A DNA stretch of 6,249 nucleotides from Bacillota bacterium (GTDB lineage Bacteria; Bacillota; Clostridia; Tissierellales; Peptoniphilaceae). Positions 1 to 5,770 of the stretch are shown here, piece by piece. Under the pieces are notes generated by a model that searched no databases, had not been told where the DNA came from, and saw nothing but the letters and a program-made list of their open reading frames with translations. The DNA is taken from contig JAEZWM010000039.1 of the NCBI GenBank assembly GCA_023443025.1, positions 1 to 6,249 of the forward strand, written 5' to 3'. The position numbers and the translations under genes were made by a program. Position 1 is the stretch's first letter; each line of letters starts with the position of its first letter.

Positions 1-754
1 TTTTTTCTTAATAATTGCATTTTTTGCAAGTTTCAAGATCTATGAATATTATAAGCCGGATGCCACTTCTAAAATTGTAGATGAAATTAGAAGTAATTCT
101 AAAATGACCGAAATTCAGTCAAGCACAAATTCTGACCATATCATAGAATCAAAGGTGCTTGATGATAAGGATTCTAGTAAAAGTGGAGAGGTCCTCACAT
201 CTTTTACTTCTGAGCTCGTTAAATCTGCTAAGGAGATAAATGAAGATTCCATAGCTTGGATACAAATACCCGGCACAGGAGTAGATTATCCTGTTTTACA
301 AGCAGAGGATAACGAGCGTTATTTGTATAGAAATATACTTGGTGAATATGACCTCGATGGGAGTATTTATCTGGACCAAAACACTTCACTTAACGATAAG
401 AACATTATCGTCTATGGCCACAATATGCAAAATGGAAATATGTTTTCCACATTAACTAAATATTTGGATGAGGACTTTACTCAAAAAAATCCTAACATTA
501 AATTCGAAACCATGTCAGGGATCAGACAGTATGAAGTGGTTGCAGTAGCGAGGGTTGATTATACAGATGGTAGGCAGCCTTTGCTTTTTTCAGAGTACAC
601 GAATGATTTAAAAACTTATTACGATATGCTTGGTCCGTATATAGTATGGACATCCATTAATTCAATGACTGATGATAACAAATATATTAGTCTCGTTACA
701 TGTACTTTTGAAACTGAAGATACCAGAACAGTATTAATTGGGAGAGAGTATTAA
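1..754 (+). CDS. srtB: Class B sortase, 5' truncated by window edge
   Basis: Membrane-anchored cysteine transpeptidase that would cleave a C-terminal sorting signal on secreted proteins and attach them to cell-wall peptidoglycan. The frame is open from base 2 to the TAA at 752-754, giving 250 visible codons. It opens inside a hydrophobic N-terminal segment (FFLIIAFFASF) followed by a Lys/Tyr-rich stretch, the usual sortase B signal-anchor, so only a short N-terminal piece is missing. The catalytic His lies in YGHNMQNGNMF (codon 419-421), the catalytic Cys in SLVTCTFE (701-703) and the Arg in DTRTVLIGR (725-727). The spacing and the HNM..G.MF motif are those of class B rather than class A or D. 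The ATG at 104 is not the start: it would remove the membrane anchor and has no ribosome binding site. No substrate with a sorting motif is encoded in the window, so its target is unknown. Function is confident; the subclass label rests on motif recognition. Confidence 0.9.
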   Translation, partial: FFLIIAFFASFKIYEYYKPDATSKIVDEIRSNSKMTEIQSSTNSDHIIESKVLDDKDSSKSGEVLTSFTSELVKSAKEINEDSIAWIQIPGTGVDYPVLQAEDNERYLYRNILGEYDLDGSIYLDQNTSLNDKNIIVYGHNMQNGNMFSTLTKYLDEDFTQKNPNIKFETMSGIRQYEVVAVARVDYTDGRQPLLFSEYTNDLKTYYDMLGPYIVWTSINSMTDDNKYISLVTCTFETEDTRTVLIGREY

Positions 755-776
755 GGAGGCTGTGCTCTCCTTTTTT
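753..776 (+). terminator. Intrinsic terminator of the sortase gene
   Basis: The arms AAGGAG (753-758) and CTCCTT (767-772) form a 6-bp stem with an 8-base loop, followed by a T run to 776. An alternative outer pairing, GGAGAG (741-746) with CTCTCC (765-770), is also possible. The hairpin overlaps the last bases of the sortase stop codon, so the gene appears to end its transcription unit here. Confidence 0.65.
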
Positions 777-780
777 AGTT

Positions 781-921
781 CGTAATTATATTATAAAAGT
801 ATTTTAAGCTTGATTTATACTTATAATTTCCAAATTTTAGTTTTATAGAAATTACAAAAGGGTATTAATAATATTAGTAACATCTATGGTTAGACTTTTC
901 TTTCCGTAATTTATTATAAAA
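781..921. repeat. Imperfect direct repeat flanking the catalase upstream region
   Basis: Copy A (781-798) reads CGTAATTATATTATAAAA. Copy B (905-921) is identical except for one missing A. Copy B ends 2 bases before the catalase ribosome binding site, and copy A lies just after the sortase terminator. Both contain ATTATAA, which resembles one half of the PerR box; the other half is not matched well in either copy. The region is very AT-rich, so chance is not excluded. Confidence 0.4.
824..854. repeat. Inverted repeat in the catalase upstream region
   Basis: The arms TAATTTC (824-830) and GAAATTA (848-854) are perfect 7-bp reverse complements separated by 17 bases. The left arm overlaps a TATAAT at 822-827 that could be a -10 box, although no convincing -35 lies at the right distance. 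This could be an operator or a weak leader hairpin, or chance in AT-rich DNA. Confidence 0.3.
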
Positions 922-923
922 TG

Positions 924-930
924 AAAGGAG
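924..930 (+). promoter_or_regulatory. Ribosome binding site of the catalase gene
   Basis: AAAGGAG sits 12 bases before the ATG at 943, somewhat farther than usual. No better-spaced in-frame start exists: the next ATG, at 964, has no Shine-Dalgarno sequence close to it, so 943 is kept. Confidence 0.7.
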
Positions 931-942
931 ATTGAGAATAAT

Positions 943-2691
943 ATGAAAGACAAGAAAAAAGAAATGAATGAAAAAAGCGAAAGAATGACAAAGCCTATGG
1001 AGAAAAACAAATTAGGTAAACCAATTCCAAGTAGAAACGACAATATTGGAGACCATCCTGAGATGACAACTGCAGCCGGTGCTCCGGTTTACAGCAATCA
1101 AGATACTATGACTGCGGGAGTAAGGGGACCTCTACTACTACAGGATTTCTGGCATTTAGAAAAGATGGCTCATTTTGATAGAGAAGTCATACCTGAAAGA
1201 AGGATGCATGCTAAAGGTTCCGGTGCTTTTGGTACATTTACAGTAACGAATGACATAACTAAGTACACAAAAGCTAAGATTTTCTCGGAAGTTGGTAAGA
1301 AGACTGAAATGTTTGCCAGGTTTTCTACTGTGGCAGGGGAAAGAGGAGCTGCAGATGCTGAAAGAGATATTAGAGGCTTTGCATTAAAATTTTATACTGA
1401 AGAAGGTAACTGGGACTTAGTAGGAAACAATACTCCTGTGTTCTTCTTCAGAGATCCTAAAAAGTTTATTGACCTTAACCATGCTATAAAAAGAGATCCT
1501 AGGACAAATATGAGAAGTCCTAATAGCAACTGGGACTTTTGGTCATCACTACCTGAAGCACTACATCAAGTTACAATTATAATGAGTGATAGGGGAATCC
1601 CATCATCATTCAGATACATGCACGGATTTAGTTCACATGCTTATAGTATGATAAATGCAAATAACGAAAGAGTGTGGGTGAAATATCACTTCAGATCTCA
1701 GCAAGGGATTCAAAACTTTACTGATCAAGAATCTGAGATGATAGTTGGAAAGGATAGGGAATCCAGTCAAAGAGATCTATATGAAGCTATAGAAAAGGGA
1801 ATGTTTCCTAAATGGAAAATGTTCATACAGGTCATGACTGAGGAAGAAGCAAAGAAAATGCCTTATAATCCATTTGATCTTACTAAGGTTTGGTATAAAG
1901 ACGAGTTTCCATTAATAGAAGTAGGCGAGTTTGAACTTAATAGAAATCCCGATAACTACTTCCAAGATGTTGAACAAGCAGCTTTTAACCCTGCCAACAT
2001 AGTACCGGGCTTAGGCTTTTCACCTGACAGGATGCTTCAAGGCAGGTTATTCTCTTATGGTGATGCACAAAGATACAGACTTGGTGTTAATCATCACCAA
2101 ATACCTGTTAATTCTCCAAAAGGTGTGGGATGCCCTCACTCATTCCATAGAGATGGCCAGATGAGAGTTGACGGTAATCTGGGAAGTGAACTTCACTATG
2201 AACCTAACAGTTATGGTAACTGGAAGGATCATCCGGAACTTCTGGAACCGGTTCAAGAGGCCGGAGATGCTTTTACTTATGATTTTAGAGAAGACGATAA
2301 TGATTATTATACACAACCGGGCAAACTATTTAGAGCAATGACGGATGAACAGCAATTAGTGCTTTTTGAAAACACTGCTAGGAATATGGAAGATTCAACA
2401 CTTCAAATTAAACATAGATGGATCAGACATTGTTATCAAGCTGACCCGAAATATGGAGAAGGAGTTGCAAAAGCGCTTAATATAGACATCTCAGATGTAG
2501 ATTTAACACCTACACCGGGAGATTCAAAAGAGCAGCTAGATAAGGATAATGCAAGAGATGCAAATCTAAACACTCCAACGGATCCGGTAGAACCTGAAAG
2601 CGCTAAAGATCTTCCTCCTTGTGGAAGAGATACTAATGCTGAAGATCCTGCATCGCTATCCGATTGGAAAGCAGATCCATATCTACTTTAG
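943..2691 (+). CDS. katA: Monofunctional haem catalase with C-terminal extension
   Basis: Cytoplasmic haem enzyme that converts hydrogen peroxide to water and oxygen. The 582-residue product has the catalase signature around FDREVIPERRMHAKGSGAFG, with catalytic His89, the distal Asn162 in DLVGNNTPVFFFRDP, and the proximal haem ligand Tyr372 with Arg368 in RLFSYGDAQRYRLG. The His-to-Asn spacing of 73 residues equals that of bovine catalase, so the core appears intact. Small-subunit bacterial catalases are usually about 480-510 residues. This one has a Lys/Glu-rich start (residues 1-30) and about 70 residues (513-582) beyond the usual end, rich in Asp, Pro and Asn, with a Cys at 560. It stands alone between two terminators, which implies its own promoter, but I see no confident one; peroxide control (PerR) is only a guess. 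Catalase identity is certain; the gene symbol is by family. Confidence 0.97.
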   Translation: MKDKKKEMNEKSERMTKPMEKNKLGKPIPSRNDNIGDHPEMTTAAGAPVYSNQDTMTAGVRGPLLLQDFWHLEKMAHFDREVIPERRMHAKGSGAFGTFTVTNDITKYTKAKIFSEVGKKTEMFARFSTVAGERGAADAERDIRGFALKFYTEEGNWDLVGNNTPVFFFRDPKKFIDLNHAIKRDPRTNMRSPNSNWDFWSSLPEALHQVTIIMSDRGIPSSFRYMHGFSSHAYSMINANNERVWVKYHFRSQQGIQNFTDQESEMIVGKDRESSQRDLYEAIEKGMFPKWKMFIQVMTEEEAKKMPYNPFDLTKVWYKDEFPLIEVGEFELNRNPDNYFQDVEQAAFNPANIVPGLGFSPDRMLQGRLFSYGDAQRYRLGVNHHQIPVNSPKGVGCPHSFHRDGQMRVDGNLGSELHYEPNSYGNWKDHPELLEPVQEAGDAFTYDFREDDNDYYTQPGKLFRAMTDEQQLVLFENTARNMEDSTLQIKHRWIRHCYQADPKYGEGVAKALNIDISDVDLTPTPGDSKEQLDKDNARDANLNTPTDPVEPESAKDLPPCGRDTNAEDPASLSDWKADPYLL

Positions 2692-2735
2692 GAATTGTAA
2701 GAAAATATAGTTTAGCTGATTAATACCCAGTATTT

Positions 2736-2766
2736 AAGGTCAAGCAAGATTTTTGCTTGACCTTTT
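2736..2766 (+). terminator. Strong intrinsic terminator after catalase
   Basis: AAGGTCAAGCAA (2736-2747) and TTGCTTGACCTT (2753-2764) form a perfect 12-bp stem with a 5-base loop, followed by two more T residues, so four Ts end the hairpin. It lies 45 bases after the catalase stop and separates that gene from the next unit. Confidence 0.85.
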
Positions 2767-2794
2767 CACTTGTAATAATAAGAATTCATATAAA

Positions 2795-2823
2795 TAGACA
2801 AGTAACCATAATTTAGATATAAT
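2795..2823 (+). promoter_or_regulatory. Sigma-A-type promoter for the HD hydrolase/lipoprotein unit
   Basis: The -35 box TAGACA (2795-2800, 5 of 6 matches to TTGACA) and a perfect -10 box TATAAT (2818-2823) are separated by 17 bases. Transcription should start near 2830, giving a short leader of about 24 bases that carries the AGGAGG at 2843-2848, 5 bases before the ATG at 2854. Confidence 0.8.
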
Positions 2824-2853
2824 TACTCTATAGTATAAAAAGAGGAGGCATTT

Positions 2854-3414
2854 ATGCTACCTGATAGAGAATCAGCGTTTGAATTATTAAAAGAATATAA
2901 CGAAGACCCTTATCATATAGCCCATGCTATTTCAGTTGAAGCAGTAATGAAACATTTTGCAGAGCTGTTTGATGAGGATGCCGATTACTGGGCGATGGTT
3001 GGTCTATTACATGATCTTGATTATGGTAAATATCCTGATAAGCACTGTGTTGCTGTAGTAGATATTCTCATTGAAAATGGTTATCCAAGTGATTTTATAG
3101 AATCAATAACATCACATTGTTATAGAGGGGAAGGTACATTTAAGAAACCTGAGCACATTATGGAGAAGGTTTTATTTACCATAGATGAATTATGTGGGCT
3201 TATACATGCAGCTGCACTTATGAGGCCATCAAAATCGGTAGTAGATATGAACGTTAAATCAGTTAAGAAAAAGTTTAAATCCAAAGGTTTTGCTCAAGGG
3301 GTATCAAGAGAAGTGATACTTAACGGCATGAAGATATTAGGTTGGGATTTAGACTACACGATTGAACATACACTTAATGGTATGAAAAATGTGCATAGTG
3401 AGATAGGATTATAA
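2854..3414 (+). CDS. HD-superfamily predicted hydrolase (COG2316-like)
   Basis: Predicted soluble metal-dependent phosphohydrolase of 186 residues; its natural substrate is not known to me. The HD metal-binding set is visible: His24 in HIAHAISVEAVM, His53-Asp54 in GLLHDLDYGKYP, and Asp111 in TIDELCGLI, with further conserved His64 and His88. The stretch LIHAAALMRPSKS followed by VKSVKKKFKSKGFAQGVSRE is typical of the small single-domain COG2316 family and differs from (p)ppGpp or cyclic-di-GMP HD enzymes, so it may form the substrate pocket. There is no signal peptide or membrane segment. The start is well supported by AGGAGG 5 bases upstream and by the promoter just before it. It is first in a two-gene unit, with the lipoprotein ATG 2 bases after its TAA. 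Family call is firm; the reaction is inference. Confidence 0.88.
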   Translation: MLPDRESAFELLKEYNEDPYHIAHAISVEAVMKHFAELFDEDADYWAMVGLLHDLDYGKYPDKHCVAVVDILIENGYPSDFIESITSHCYRGEGTFKKPEHIMEKVLFTIDELCGLIHAAALMRPSKSVVDMNVKSVKKKFKSKGFAQGVSREVILNGMKILGWDLDYTIEHTLNGMKNVHSEIGL

Positions 3415-3416
3415 TT

Positions 3417-4187
3417 ATGAAAAAGATGAAATTAATAATATTGATTGTACTGGTAATGGTTGTTGGTACAGCTTGTGGTTCACCACTTGATCTGAACACC
3501 GTCGAAGAAACCGGTACGGATAAAAAAGTTACTGAATTTAAGGAAGAAAATGATCTTCCTAAAGAAGAGAAACCCGAACAGGCTAAAGAACCTGAAAAGG
3601 AAGAAGAAAAAAAAGAAGCGATTGTAAATCCCGAGCCAAATGAAAAACCGGTGCAGGAAAGAAAAGAGAAAAAAACAACAGAAGTTGTTGAAATTGCTGT
3701 TGAAGACAAGAGCGAACCGGAAAACAATCAAGCACCTGAAGTTAATTGGGACTTTATAAAAGATCCGGTCTATCATATAAGCTCATCCAGCAATTCTCAG
3801 GCAGACTATATTGATGTTCAGTTCTATGGCACTGCCGAGGTGGATGAAGACAAATATAGAAACTATAATGTTAATAAGAGTATTCTTGAAGAACCCGGAG
3901 ACACAATGGTATTTATACCAAAAGTCTATGGAGGGAACTTCAAAATTCATAGAATCGAGTACGAACCGGAGACGCATGGGTTCTATATTAGAGATAAGGT
4001 TATGGACATAGAACTTAAGCAGGACGATATAGTTCTTGTTAAAACTATATTACCGGAATCAGCTCCACAGCTTTTATTCTCTTATGAAAAAGAAGGTGAG
4101 TACTTGGTTCAAACCATACCATCGGTAAGCGGTAGGGATGGGACTCTAATGCTGCATAAAGGATTCAACTTAATTAGTAACGATTAA
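3417..4187 (+). CDS. Putative lipoprotein of unknown function, charged linker
   Basis: I do not recognise this 256-residue protein. It begins with MKKMK and a hydrophobic run (residues 6-16) ending GTAC, with Cys20 as the probable lipidation site. The residue at -3 is Gly17 rather than the usual Leu, so the lipobox is slightly unusual. Residues about 21-107 are rich in Glu, Lys and Pro with no apparent fold, as expected for a flexible tether through the cell wall. Residues about 108-256 look like a folded domain with alternating hydrophobic residues and many aromatics (WDFIKDPVYHIS, YIDVQFYGTAEV, FKIHRIEYEPETHGFYI, LLFSYEKEGEYLVQTI), suggesting mostly beta structure. AGGA at 3405-3408, inside the end of the preceding gene, gives 8-base spacing to the ATG, and the 2-base gap suggests translational coupling. 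It is likely anchored on the outer face of the membrane. Confidence 0.8.
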   Translation: MKKMKLIILIVLVMVVGTACGSPLDLNTVEETGTDKKVTEFKEENDLPKEEKPEQAKEPEKEEEKKEAIVNPEPNEKPVQERKEKKTTEVVEIAVEDKSEPENNQAPEVNWDFIKDPVYHISSSSNSQADYIDVQFYGTAEVDEDKYRNYNVNKSILEEPGDTMVFIPKVYGGNFKIHRIEYEPETHGFYIRDKVMDIELKQDDIVLVKTILPESAPQLLFSYEKEGEYLVQTIPSVSGRDGTLMLHKGFNLISND

Positions 4188-4211
4188 CTGCTTTTTTAAA
4201 AGCAGTTTTTT
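4186..4211 (+). terminator. Intrinsic terminator of the HD hydrolase/lipoprotein unit
   Basis: AACTGCTTTT (4186-4195) pairs with AAAAGCAGTT (4198-4207), with a T run to 4211. The innermost pairs probably open to make a tetraloop, leaving about 9 bp. The stem begins within the lipoprotein's TAA codon. Confidence 0.85.
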
Positions 4212-4239
4212 GTTGGGGTTTTACAAGGTATCAGCTTGC

Positions 4240-4268
4240 TTGACAGTCATCTTTATATATCTTATGAT
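4240..4268 (+). promoter_or_regulatory. Sigma-A-type promoter for the reductase-pcp-apt operon
   Basis: A perfect -35 box TTGACA (4240-4245) and a -10 box TATGAT (4263-4268, 5 of 6 matches) are separated by 17 bases. Transcription should begin near 4275, leaving a leader of about 34 bases. The placement right after a terminator supports a new unit starting here. Confidence 0.85.
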
Positions 4269-4298
4269 AGTCTTGTACTGAAAAAATATCGTTTTCTT

Positions 4299-4303
4299 GG
4301 AGG
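4299..4303 (+). promoter_or_regulatory. Ribosome binding site fixing the reductase start
   Basis: GGAGG lies 5 bases before the ATG at 4309. An in-frame TTG at 4297 overlaps this site and so cannot be the start it serves, which settles the start at 4309. Confidence 0.85.
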
Positions 4304-4308
4304 TAAAA

Positions 4309-5127
4309 ATGGATAAGATAATTTTCGGAACTTGGCTTATTGGAGAGAATGAAGATAGTCATAATAAGGAGATAGATGCCATTCAATATGCTATTGACAA
4401 AGGCATTACGCATATTGATACAGCTGAGATATATGGAGACGGTAAATCAGAAACCTTAATCGGAGAGGCGATAAAAGAATATAAAAGGGAAAAATTATAC
4501 TTAATTTCTAAGGTACATCCTTCTAACTGCAATAGAAAAGATATGTATAATTCGGTAGAAAATTCATTAAAAAGACTTAGGACAGATTACCTCGATCTTT
4601 ACCTTCTTCATTGGATAAACCCTGATACCGATTATGATGAGGTTATATTTTTAATGGAAGACTTAAAGAAAAAGGGTATGATTAAAGATTGGGGAGTATC
4701 AAATTTTGATACAGATGATTTAAAAGACCTAATGAGAGTAGAAGGAGGAGAAAATTGTAAAGTAAATCAAGTACTCTATAACCTTGCATCCAGAGGAGTA
4801 GAATACAGCTTGCTACCTTACATGAGAGAATTGAATATGCCTCTTATGGCTTACTGCTCAATGGCTCATGGGTTGACACTTGATAAATCTATTAACGAAA
4901 ATAAGGTATTAGAAAGCATTGCTGATAAATATGGGATTACAAAATCACAAATACTTTTAAGCTTTTTACTAAACCAGGATGTTCATCCCATTGCAAAGTC
5001 TACGACTAAAAAACACATTGACCAAATAGTAGAATCAAGATCAATAGTATTAGAAAAAGAACATCTGGATCTGTTGGACAGAGAATATCCATCGCCTATT
5101 ACAAAAGAACCACTGCATATAGTATAA
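4309..5127 (+). CDS. Aldo/keto reductase
   Basis: Cytoplasmic NADPH-dependent oxidoreductase that reduces aldehydes or ketones to alcohols. The 272-residue product has the family (beta/alpha)8 barrel length and the complete catalytic tetrad: Asp37 and Tyr42 in HIDTAEIYGDG, Lys68 in LISKVHP, and His101 in DLYLLHW. The nucleotide-binding end is seen in IAKSTTKKHIDQI (Lys230, Ser231), and IKDWGVSNFD is the usual segment after strand 5. The stretch VNQVLYNLASRGVEYSLLPYMREL recalls the YeaE-type subgroup, some members of which reduce methylglyoxal; the substrate here is not determined. It is the first gene behind a near-consensus promoter, with pyroglutamyl-peptidase 26 bases downstream and no terminator between them. 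Starting at the ATG 4309 gives MDKIIFGTWLIG, a normal family N-terminus. Confidence 0.93.
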   Translation: MDKIIFGTWLIGENEDSHNKEIDAIQYAIDKGITHIDTAEIYGDGKSETLIGEAIKEYKREKLYLISKVHPSNCNRKDMYNSVENSLKRLRTDYLDLYLLHWINPDTDYDEVIFLMEDLKKKGMIKDWGVSNFDTDDLKDLMRVEGGENCKVNQVLYNLASRGVEYSLLPYMRELNMPLMAYCSMAHGLTLDKSINENKVLESIADKYGITKSQILLSFLLNQDVHPIAKSTTKKHIDQIVESRSIVLEKEHLDLLDREYPSPITKEPLHIV

Positions 5128-5141
5128 ATTATATAAAATAT

Positions 5142-5146
5142 AGGAG
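5142..5146 (+). promoter_or_regulatory. Ribosome binding site for the TTG start of pcp
   Basis: AGGAG lies 7 bases before the TTG at 5154. It supports a non-ATG start, because no in-frame ATG occurs near the conserved N-terminus that begins NILITGFTPFG. Confidence 0.85.
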
Positions 5147-5153
5147 AAGAGCA

Positions 5154-5765
5154 TTGAATATTTTAATCACCGGATTCACGCCTTTTGGTAATGAGAAAAT
5201 TAACCCTTCATGGGAAGCTGTAAAATTATTGAAAGAAAGAATTGAGAATACGAATATTTATATACTGGAGGTTCCTACAGAATTTGGCAGAGCATCCGAA
5301 ATAGTTATAAAGGAAGCTGATAGGGTTGATGCTGATGTAGTTATCTCAATTGGTCAAGCCGGGGGAAGAGCAGCTGTCAGTGTAGAGTTTATTGGAATTA
5401 ACTATATGCATTCCAACATGGCAGATAACGCAGGCATAATACCAAATCAAAAGAGAATTAAAGAAGACGGAGATGACGGTTATTTTAGCAATTTACCGGT
5501 AATGGAAATCGTAAATAATATAAAGAGCTTTGGAATGCCTGCTTATGTATCATACTCTGCAGGTACCTATGTATGCAACGATTTGCTATATTCACTAATG
5601 TATGACATTAAAAAGAGGAATTTAGATAGAAAAGCAGGCTTCATTCATGTTCCGTATATACATGAGCAGGTGCTTGATAAATGCAATTATACACCTTCAA
5701 TTTCTCTTGAAAGAATCGTTGAAACTCTACAAATTGCGATAGAAACTATAATTAAGAAAGGTTGA
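5154..5765 (+). CDS. pcp: Pyroglutamyl-peptidase I (TTG start)
   Basis: Cytoplasmic cysteine peptidase (MEROPS family C15) that removes N-terminal pyroglutamate from peptides, serving peptide recycling. The 203-residue product is close to the family's usual length of about 200-215. Conserved blocks are ILITGFTPFGNEKINPS at the N-terminus, SIGQAGGRAAVSVEFIGIN with catalytic Glu78, SYSAGTYVCNDLLY with nucleophile Cys141, and GFIHVPYIHEQ with His165. Each member of the triad sits exactly 3 residues before its Bacillus amyloliquefaciens counterpart (Glu81, Cys144, His168), so the core is gap-free relative to it. The Glu is followed by Phe where many family members have Arg (ERxAxN), a minor variation. 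The start is TTG, supported by AGGAG 7 bases upstream. It is the second gene of the unit and ends 5 bases before apt, which suggests co-translation. Confidence 0.95.
   Translation: MNILITGFTPFGNEKINPSWEAVKLLKERIENTNIYILEVPTEFGRASEIVIKEADRVDADVVISIGQAGGRAAVSVEFIGINYMHSNMADNAGIIPNQKRIKEDGDDGYFSNLPVMEIVNNIKSFGMPAYVSYSAGTYVCNDLLYSLMYDIKKRNLDRKAGFIHVPYIHEQVLDKCNYTPSISLERIVETLQIAIETIIKKG
5757..5761 (+). promoter_or_regulatory. Ribosome binding site of apt within the end of pcp
   Basis: AAAGG lies inside the last codons of pcp, 9 bases before the ATG at 5771. This arrangement makes translational coupling of the two genes likely. Confidence 0.65.
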
Positions 5766-5770
5766 TAAAC

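Noticed and set aside
890..920. TTAGAC ... TATAAA as the catalase promoter
   Set aside because: The spacer is 19 bases, and transcription would start within the ribosome binding site at about 927, leaving no usable leader.
900..927. CTTTC/GAAAG pairing that could hide the catalase ribosome binding site
   Set aside because: It has only 5 bp with an 18-base loop, too weak to claim as a regulatory structure.
852..1043. Minus-strand open frame rich in Phe, Leu, Ser and Ile across the catalase start
   Set aside because: It is antisense to the Lys/Glu-rich catalase N-terminus, whose complement naturally reads as a hydrophobic peptide; no start signals support it.
3374..3776. Two overlapping minus-strand open frames opposite the lipoprotein linker
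   Set aside because: They are the complement of the purine-rich Glu/Lys linker; the Ser/Phe-rich composition is an artefact and no gene signals are present.
3783..4011. Short open frames on both strands inside the lipoprotein domain
   Set aside because: They lie wholly within a better-supported gene and have no ribosome binding site or recognisable protein features.
4297..4308. TTG at 4297 as the reductase start
   Set aside because: It overlaps the ribosome binding site itself; the ATG at 4309 has proper spacing and gives the usual family N-terminus.
4231..4413. Minus-strand open frame over the reductase promoter and start
   Set aside because: It covers a near-consensus plus-strand promoter and the conserved reductase N-terminus; it shows no family features.
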